NCBI GenBank assembly: GCA_964519585.1
Contig: CAZFIO010000077.1
Location: forward strand, 1-10,081
Source: CAZFIO01 sp964519585
GTDB taxonomy: Bacteria; Bacillota; Clostridia; Tissierellales; Tissierellaceae
Direction: 5' to 3'
DNA: 10,081 nucleotides
Part shown: piece after piece, positions 5,870-10,081 of the stretch
Layout: each line of letters starts with the position of its first letter
How positions within the stretch are numbered: the stretch's first letter is position 1
Notes under the pieces: generated by a model
What the model saw: the letters and a program-made list of their open reading frames with translations, nothing else
Databases searched by the model: none
Told to the model about the DNA's origin: nothing
Translations under genes and position numbers: made by a program

Positions 5870-7159
5870 ATGTGTATATTGATTAAGGATATTGATATAA
5901 TTCCTCTTGATGACAAGGACAATATCATAAAGAATGCAAATATTTATATTAAGGGAAAGGAAATTTTCCATATAGGAAATTTAAGGGATGATATTCAGGT
6001 AAGTAGAATTATAGATGGGAAAAACAAATTAGCTATGCCTGGCCTTATTAATGCCCATACCCATATTGGAATGTCACTTCTTAGAAATTATGCTGATGAT
6101 TTACCCTTGCATGATTGGCTTACCAAGGCTATATGGCCTGTAGAAGACAAGCTTTTAGGCCAAGACATTTACTGGGGCTCCCTACTAAGCATGGTAGAAA
6201 TGATCCAGTCAGGGACTACTGCTTTTTGTGATATGTACTTCTTTACGGATGAAGTAGCCAAGGCTACAGTAGAATCAGGTATGAGGGGTGTTTTAACCAG
6301 GGGCATGGTTGAAGACCCCAAGGCCCCTCATATAAAGTTAAATGAAACAAGGGACTTATTCAAAAAGTGGGATGGAGAAGCTGAAGCTAGAATTAAGGTT
6401 ATGGTGGCACCTCATGCCCCCTATACCTGTAGTCCAGGATTTTTACTTAAGTCTATGGAACTAGCAAGAGAATTGGATACAGGAATCCACATTCATCTTT
6501 CAGAGACAAAAAAGGAAGTAGAGGATAGCTTTAAGGCCCATGGAAAATCCCCTATTAAGCATGTAAGTGATTTAGGCTTGTTTGATGTTCATACCATAGG
6601 GGCCCATTGTGTCTATGTAGATGAGGAAGATATAGAAATAATGATAGAAAAAAGTGTATATCCGGTAAATAATCCAGGAAGCAATCTAAAATTAGCCAGT
6701 GGCTTTGCTCCTGTAGATAGAATGCTAAAAAAAGGATTAAGGGTTGCCCTAGGTACAGATGGTTCTTCCAGCAACAACAATTTAAATATGTTTGAGGAAA
6801 TAAACCTAGCTGCCCTGGTCAATAAGGCTGTAAACTTAGATGCCATATCAGTCCCTGCCTATTCAGCTATAGAAATGGCAACTACAAATGGGGCCTATGC
6901 ATTGGGTTGGGGTCAAGAGCTAGGAACTTTAGAAGTTGGGAAAAAAGCAGACCTAATACTAATAGATATGGACAAACCACATCTATATCCTAAACATAAT
7001 TTAATCTCTGCTGTAACTTATGGTATGCAGGCCTCTGATGTAGATACAGTAATTATAGATGGGAAGATAGTAATGGAAAAAAGAGAAGTAAAAACCCTAG
7101 ATGTAGAGAAAATTAAATATATGGCTGAAAAACATGCAAAAGACTTAATAAGTAGATAA
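5870..7159 (+). CDS. Amidohydrolase of the MTA/SAH deaminase (MtaD-like) family
   Basis: The protein has 429 residues, starting at ATG 5870 nine bases after AAAGGAGGG. It is a cytosolic metal-dependent hydrolase with a small beta-sandwich formed by both ends and a central TIM barrel. Visible metal and catalytic residues are His63 and His65 (NAHTH), His209 (HIHLSE), Glu212, His246 (GAHCVY) and Asp297 (GTDGSSSNN). RNYADDLPLHDWL (72-84), HAPYTCSP (182-189) and SNLKLASG (271-278) are typical of enzymes deaminating 5'-methylthioadenosine and S-adenosylhomocysteine to the inosyl compounds. An oddity is Asn267 in VNNPGSNL, where relatives usually have His before the Asn-Pro or Cys-Pro. Related deaminases act on guanine-type bases or other adenosines, so substrate is provisional. 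The gene is monocistronic, with its own terminator, and lies before a molybdenum hydroxylase operon. Confidence 0.88.
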   Translation: MCILIKDIDIIPLDDKDNIIKNANIYIKGKEIFHIGNLRDDIQVSRIIDGKNKLAMPGLINAHTHIGMSLLRNYADDLPLHDWLTKAIWPVEDKLLGQDIYWGSLLSMVEMIQSGTTAFCDMYFFTDEVAKATVESGMRGVLTRGMVEDPKAPHIKLNETRDLFKKWDGEAEARIKVMVAPHAPYTCSPGFLLKSMELARELDTGIHIHLSETKKEVEDSFKAHGKSPIKHVSDLGLFDVHTIGAHCVYVDEEDIEIMIEKSVYPVNNPGSNLKLASGFAPVDRMLKKGLRVALGTDGSSSNNNLNMFEEINLAALVNKAVNLDAISVPAYSAIEMATTNGAYALGWGQELGTLEVGKKADLILIDMDKPHLYPKHNLISAVTYGMQASDVDTVIIDGKIVMEKREVKTLDVEKIKYMAEKHAKDLISR

Positions 7160-7174
7160 TGTTTTCAGTAAAAC

Positions 7175-7214
7175 TAAGGGCATCAGTGATCTCACTGATG
7201 CCCTTATATTTTTT
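7175..7214 (+). terminator. Rho-independent terminator after the amidohydrolase gene
   Basis: TAAGGGCATCAGTGA (7175-7189) and TCACTGATGCCCTTA (7192-7206) form a perfect 15-bp inverted repeat. The innermost pair probably stays open to give a 4-nt loop. TATTTTTT follows at 7207-7214. It separates the deaminase transcript from the xanthine dehydrogenase-like operon. Confidence 0.92.
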
Positions 7215-7273
7215 ATGAAAATGGATACAATTCTTACTAAGAGAAAATTATAGGCAAGATAAGCAAATTGACT

Positions 7274-7280
7274 AAAGGAG
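7274..7280 (+). promoter_or_regulatory. Ribosome binding site of the molybdopterin subunit
   Basis: AAAGGAG is the only good site here. It lies 8 bases before TTG 7289, 11 before ATG 7292 and 14 before ATG 7295, all in frame. It falls inside any reading from TTG 7268, which argues against that start. No convincing promoter was found between the terminator at 7214 and this site. Confidence 0.7.
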
Positions 7281-7291
7281 TTGAAGAATTG

Positions 7292-9634
7292 ATGATGGAC
7301 TCTCAGATAGGAGTAAGTCCCATAAGAAAGGATGCATGGGATAAGGTAACAGGAAAGGCTAAGTATACTGGAGACATAACTATTCCGGGAATGCTCCATG
7401 TTAGAATTTTTACCTCTACTTGTGCTCATGGTCTTATTAAAACGCTGGATATTTCCAAGGCCCAAGTCTACAAAGGAGTACAGGCAGTAATCACAGGTGA
7501 TGATTTTCCTATACTAACTGGTTCAATTATAAATGATAGACCACCCTTGGCTAGGAAAAAGGTAAGACACTATGGTGAGCCTATAGCAATGGTAGTAGCT
7601 GATACGGAACAGGAAGCAGCGGCCGCGGTAAATCTTATAAAAGTTGAATTTGAGGATTTAAATGTGGTAAATTCAATCAGAGATGCAATAAAAAAGAACC
7701 CTACATTGGTACATGAAGATTTGGGAAGGTATTCATATCCAGATAGGGAAGTATACCCCCTAGCGGATAGCAATATAGCAGATAAGATAAGGATAAGAAA
7801 GGGTAATATGGAGTATGCATGGAGCCAGTGCGACTCTGTAATAGAATACAAATTTACCCTATCCCAATCAGACCATATTGCTATGGAAACTAGAAATGCT
7901 AGGGCCGAAATATCTTCAGATGGTACAGTCAATATATACTCTTCAACCCAGGGACCCTTTGGGGTTAGGGAAGAAGTAAGCAAGGCTTTTGGAATTCCTG
8001 AGGGCAAGGTTATTGTTCATACTCCCTATGTGGGTGGAGCCTATGGTGGTAAGGCCTCTGTCCATTTAGAATTCCTAGCCTATATGGCTTCATACAAGGT
8101 AGGGGGGCGCATGGTTAGGATTGCAAACACTAGGGAGCAGGATATATCTAGCTTCCCTTGCAAACTAGGGGCAGAGGGTAAGGTTAGGCTGGGAGGAACA
8201 AAGCAGGGAAAAATTCTAGCTATGGAGGCAACCTATTATGCAGACTGTGGTGCCTATTCGGATACCGGTCCCAGAATGGCCAGGGCAATGGCAACAGACT
8301 GTTCAGGACCTTATAATATTGAAAATATACATTGTGATGTTTATGCTCTTTATACAAACCATAACTATTCTACATCCTTCCGGGGTTTTGGGCACGGGGC
8401 TAGTACCTTTGCCATAGAGGGAGCAATAGAAAAACTGGCAAAAAAGCTTAATATTGATTCTTTGGAATTTAGGAAGATAAATTCTATAAGGCCAGGGAAT
8501 TATGGGCCCACAGGAAATAAAATAAGTCTAAGCAATACAGGAAATTTAGAGTTCTGTTTATCAAAATTAAAAGAGATAATGAACTGGGATGAAGGAAGGA
8601 AGATTGAAACCCAAGATGGGAAGATTAGAAGCAAGGGTATATCTTGTTTTTGGAAAACTTCAAGCTCACCTGTAAATGCAACCTCAGGAGTAACCTTAAC
8701 CATGAACTCAGATGGAAGTATAAATATGAACTTTGGAGCAACAGAAATTGGACCAGGAACAAAAACCATAATGGGGCAGATCTTGGCTGAGAAGTTAAAG
8801 ATGAGCCTAGAAGACATACATGTCTATATGAGTGTAAACACCCAGGTAACACCAAAACATTGGAAAACAGTGGCTAGCATGTCCACAGTTATGGTAGGGA
8901 ATGCTACTATAGCAGCTGCTGAGGACTTAATCAATCAAATAAGGGAACTAGCATCCATAGTTTTAAAATGCACTCCTAAAGACCTAGATATATGTAACAA
9001 AAGAGTATCTGTTAAAGACTATCCTAGTATATTTTTAGATTTTAAAAATATAGCCTTAGGATATACCTATAAGAATGGCCCAGGTATATATGGACAATTA
9101 ATTGGCCGTGGAAACTATGTAATGAGGCAACTACTACCTTTGGATTATGAGACCGGTAGGGGAAAGTCCGGAGTTTCATGGACCGTTGGAGCCCAGGGAG
9201 TGGAAATAGAATATGATCCTAGACTTTATACCTATAGGCTGGTTAAGGCGGTGACAGTGGCTGATATAGGCAAAGTTATCCATAGAAAGATGGCTGAAGG
9301 TGTAGTCATGGGAGGAATGAGTATGGGGCTTGGCCTAGCTACTAGAGAGGAATTTTATTATGATAAAGAGGCAAGCTTACAAAATACTTCCTTAAGAACC
9401 TATAAGCTTATCCATATAGGCCAGCAACCAGAATATATAGTTGACTTTATAGAAACAGGGCAAATAGACACTCCTTTTGGGGCTAGAGGTATTGGAGAAC
9501 ATGGAATTATAGGAATACCTATTGCCTTTGCCAATGCAATTTCTAGGGCAACAGATATGGAATTTAATAGGGTGCCCATTTCACCAGAGTTAATTTGGGA
9601 AAAGAAAACAGGAGGTAAATATGATACCATATGA
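7292..9634 (+). CDS. Xanthine dehydrogenase-family molybdopterin-binding (large) subunit
   Basis: The protein has 780 residues from ATG 7292 (TTG 7289 also possible), the usual size for a separate molybdenum subunit. Residues about 19-126 are the a/b hammerhead domain (TGKAKYTGDI...GEPIAMVVADTEQEA). The rest is the two-part molybdenum cofactor-binding region. Visible cofactor motifs are TQGPFGVREEV (219-229), VGGAYGGKA (247-255), FRGFGHG (363-369) and GARGIGEHG (730-738), whose Glu736 matches the catalytic base of this family. ATEIGPGTKT (483-492) has Pro where GQG is common. Such enzymes hydroxylate purines or other N-heterocycles or aldehydes with water as oxygen donor. The substrate here is unknown, and xanthine is only the family name. 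Its end overlaps the FAD subunit by 14 bp; the [2Fe-2S] subunit is expected beyond the window. No signal peptide is seen. Confidence 0.93.
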   Translation: MMDSQIGVSPIRKDAWDKVTGKAKYTGDITIPGMLHVRIFTSTCAHGLIKTLDISKAQVYKGVQAVITGDDFPILTGSIINDRPPLARKKVRHYGEPIAMVVADTEQEAAAAVNLIKVEFEDLNVVNSIRDAIKKNPTLVHEDLGRYSYPDREVYPLADSNIADKIRIRKGNMEYAWSQCDSVIEYKFTLSQSDHIAMETRNARAEISSDGTVNIYSSTQGPFGVREEVSKAFGIPEGKVIVHTPYVGGAYGGKASVHLEFLAYMASYKVGGRMVRIANTREQDISSFPCKLGAEGKVRLGGTKQGKILAMEATYYADCGAYSDTGPRMARAMATDCSGPYNIENIHCDVYALYTNHNYSTSFRGFGHGASTFAIEGAIEKLAKKLNIDSLEFRKINSIRPGNYGPTGNKISLSNTGNLEFCLSKLKEIMNWDEGRKIETQDGKIRSKGISCFWKTSSSPVNATSGVTLTMNSDGSINMNFGATEIGPGTKTIMGQILAEKLKMSLEDIHVYMSVNTQVTPKHWKTVASMSTVMVGNATIAAAEDLINQIRELASIVLKCTPKDLDICNKRVSVKDYPSIFLDFKNIALGYTYKNGPGIYGQLIGRGNYVMRQLLPLDYETGRGKSGVSWTVGAQGVEIEYDPRLYTYRLVKAVTVADIGKVIHRKMAEGVVMGGMSMGLGLATREEFYYDKEASLQNTSLRTYKLIHIGQQPEYIVDFIETGQIDTPFGARGIGEHGIIGIPIAFANAISRATDMEFNRVPISPELIWEKKTGGKYDTI

Positions 9635-10081
9635 TTTTGATTATTATAGGGCAGATACACTTGAAGAGGCAATAGACTTATATAAAAAACTAAAAATATC
9701 AGGACAAAAAGCACTATACTATGGCGGTGGAACTGAATTTATAAGCATGTCTAGGCTAAACAATACATATACTGATGCTGTAATAGATATAAAGGGAATA
9801 CCAGAGTCAAGTGTTTATGAGATAGAAGGTGATGAACTTATTATAGGGGCAGGTTTAACCTTGACACAAGTTGCAGAAGAGAACCTATTTCCCCTAATGT
9901 CTTTAGCTATAAAAAGAATAGCAGACCATACAGTACAAGGCAAGGTAACCATAGGGGGAAATTTGATGGGTAGTATCATATACAGGGAGGCCTCCCTGGC
10001 TCCTTTAGTGGCTAATGCAGAAATCCTAGTAGGCAATGGGGATGGAGTAAATAGAGTAGATTTTAATAAATATTGGAATAG
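9621..10081 (+). CDS. Xanthine dehydrogenase-family FAD-binding subunit (partial, right edge)
   Basis: ATG 9621 follows AGGAGG with five bases between and overlaps the end of the molybdenum subunit gene by 14 bp, implying translational coupling. The 153 visible residues are the N-terminal half of the family's FAD-binding medium subunit. YYGGGTEFISMSRL (33-46) corresponds to the first FAD loop, usually GGTD. TIGGNLMGSIIYREASLAPL (110-129) corresponds to the second, usually TIGGN. Just before it stands HTVQGK where most relatives have an Arg-Asn pair, and YREA replaces the common Asp-containing turn. The subunit passes electrons from the molybdenum site via 2Fe-2S clusters to an acceptor. The C-terminal domain lies outside the window, so completeness cannot be judged. 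Confidence 0.9.
   Translation, partial: MIPYDFDYYRADTLEEAIDLYKKLKISGQKALYYGGGTEFISMSRLNNTYTDAVIDIKGIPESSVYEIEGDELIIGAGLTLTQVAEENLFPLMSLAIKRIADHTVQGKVTIGGNLMGSIIYREASLAPLVANAEILVGNGDGVNRVDFNKYWN

Noticed and set aside
7268..7291. TTG 7268 as start of the molybdopterin subunit
   Set aside because: The only good ribosome site (7274-7280) lies inside this extension, and family proteins begin near the later ATG.
7215..7291. Purine riboswitch before the molybdenum hydroxylase operon
   Set aside because: The gap between terminator and start is under 80 bp and shows no paired three-stem layout or conserved purine riboswitch core.
7145..7465. Minus-strand 106-residue open frame spanning the intergenic gap
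   Set aside because: It overlaps a terminator and two well-supported plus-strand genes and shows no recognisable domain.
9815..10036. Minus-strand 73-residue open frame at the right edge
   Set aside because: It is antisense to the FAD subunit, whose family motifs are clear, and has no start context.

Overview
The window is AT-rich, with dense genes, strong AGGAGG-type ribosome binding sites, sigma-A-like promoters, a collagen-like protein of the spore-surface type and frequent AGG/AGA and ATA codons. This points to a spore-forming Firmicute of the class Clostridia. A Tissierellales-like anaerobe is my best guess from the protein flavour, but that is recall and was not tested. No IS element, phage gene, CRISPR array, tRNA or rRNA was seen. 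The longest stretch without a gene is about 200 bp.

Layout. (1) Positions 2-115 are the last codons of an EAL-domain (cyclic-di-GMP phosphodiesterase type) protein. A hairpin at 154-191 separates it from a convergent gene. (2) Positions 192-908, minus strand, encode a collagen-like protein with a BclA-like C-terminal domain, probably exposed on the spore surface. (3) Positions 1086-5000, plus strand, form a tight four-gene operon: a YtrA-type GntR repressor, a DUF1648/DUF5808 membrane protein, an ABC ATPase and a large two-half ABC permease. Its promoter carries a perfect 9+9 bp inverted repeat over the -10 and start site, very likely the repressor's own operator. A strong hairpin terminator at 5023-5064 ends the operon and may also serve the convergent rpsD. 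(4) Positions 5070-5666, minus strand, encode a stand-alone ribosomal protein S4 without the zinc-binding cysteines. A good sigma-A promoter, a hairpin filling most of its short leader, and a perfect 7-1-7 Fur-type box abutting the -35 precede it. (5) Positions 5870-7159, plus strand, encode an MTA/SAH-deaminase-like amidohydrolase ended by its own terminator. (6) From 7292 to the right edge runs a molybdenum hydroxylase (xanthine dehydrogenase family) operon: the molybdopterin subunit, then an overlapping FAD subunit cut off by the window end.

How the parts work together. The GntR-ABC operon looks like an inducible envelope-defence or peptide-export module. The deaminase and the molybdenum hydroxylase could both act on purine-like heterocycles, but a terminator separates them, so a shared pathway is inference. 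The most interesting spot is the rpsD/deaminase intergenic region, where a consensus Fur-family box sits next to a cysteine-free S4 gene. This suggests metal-responsive expression of a ribosomal protein paralogue.
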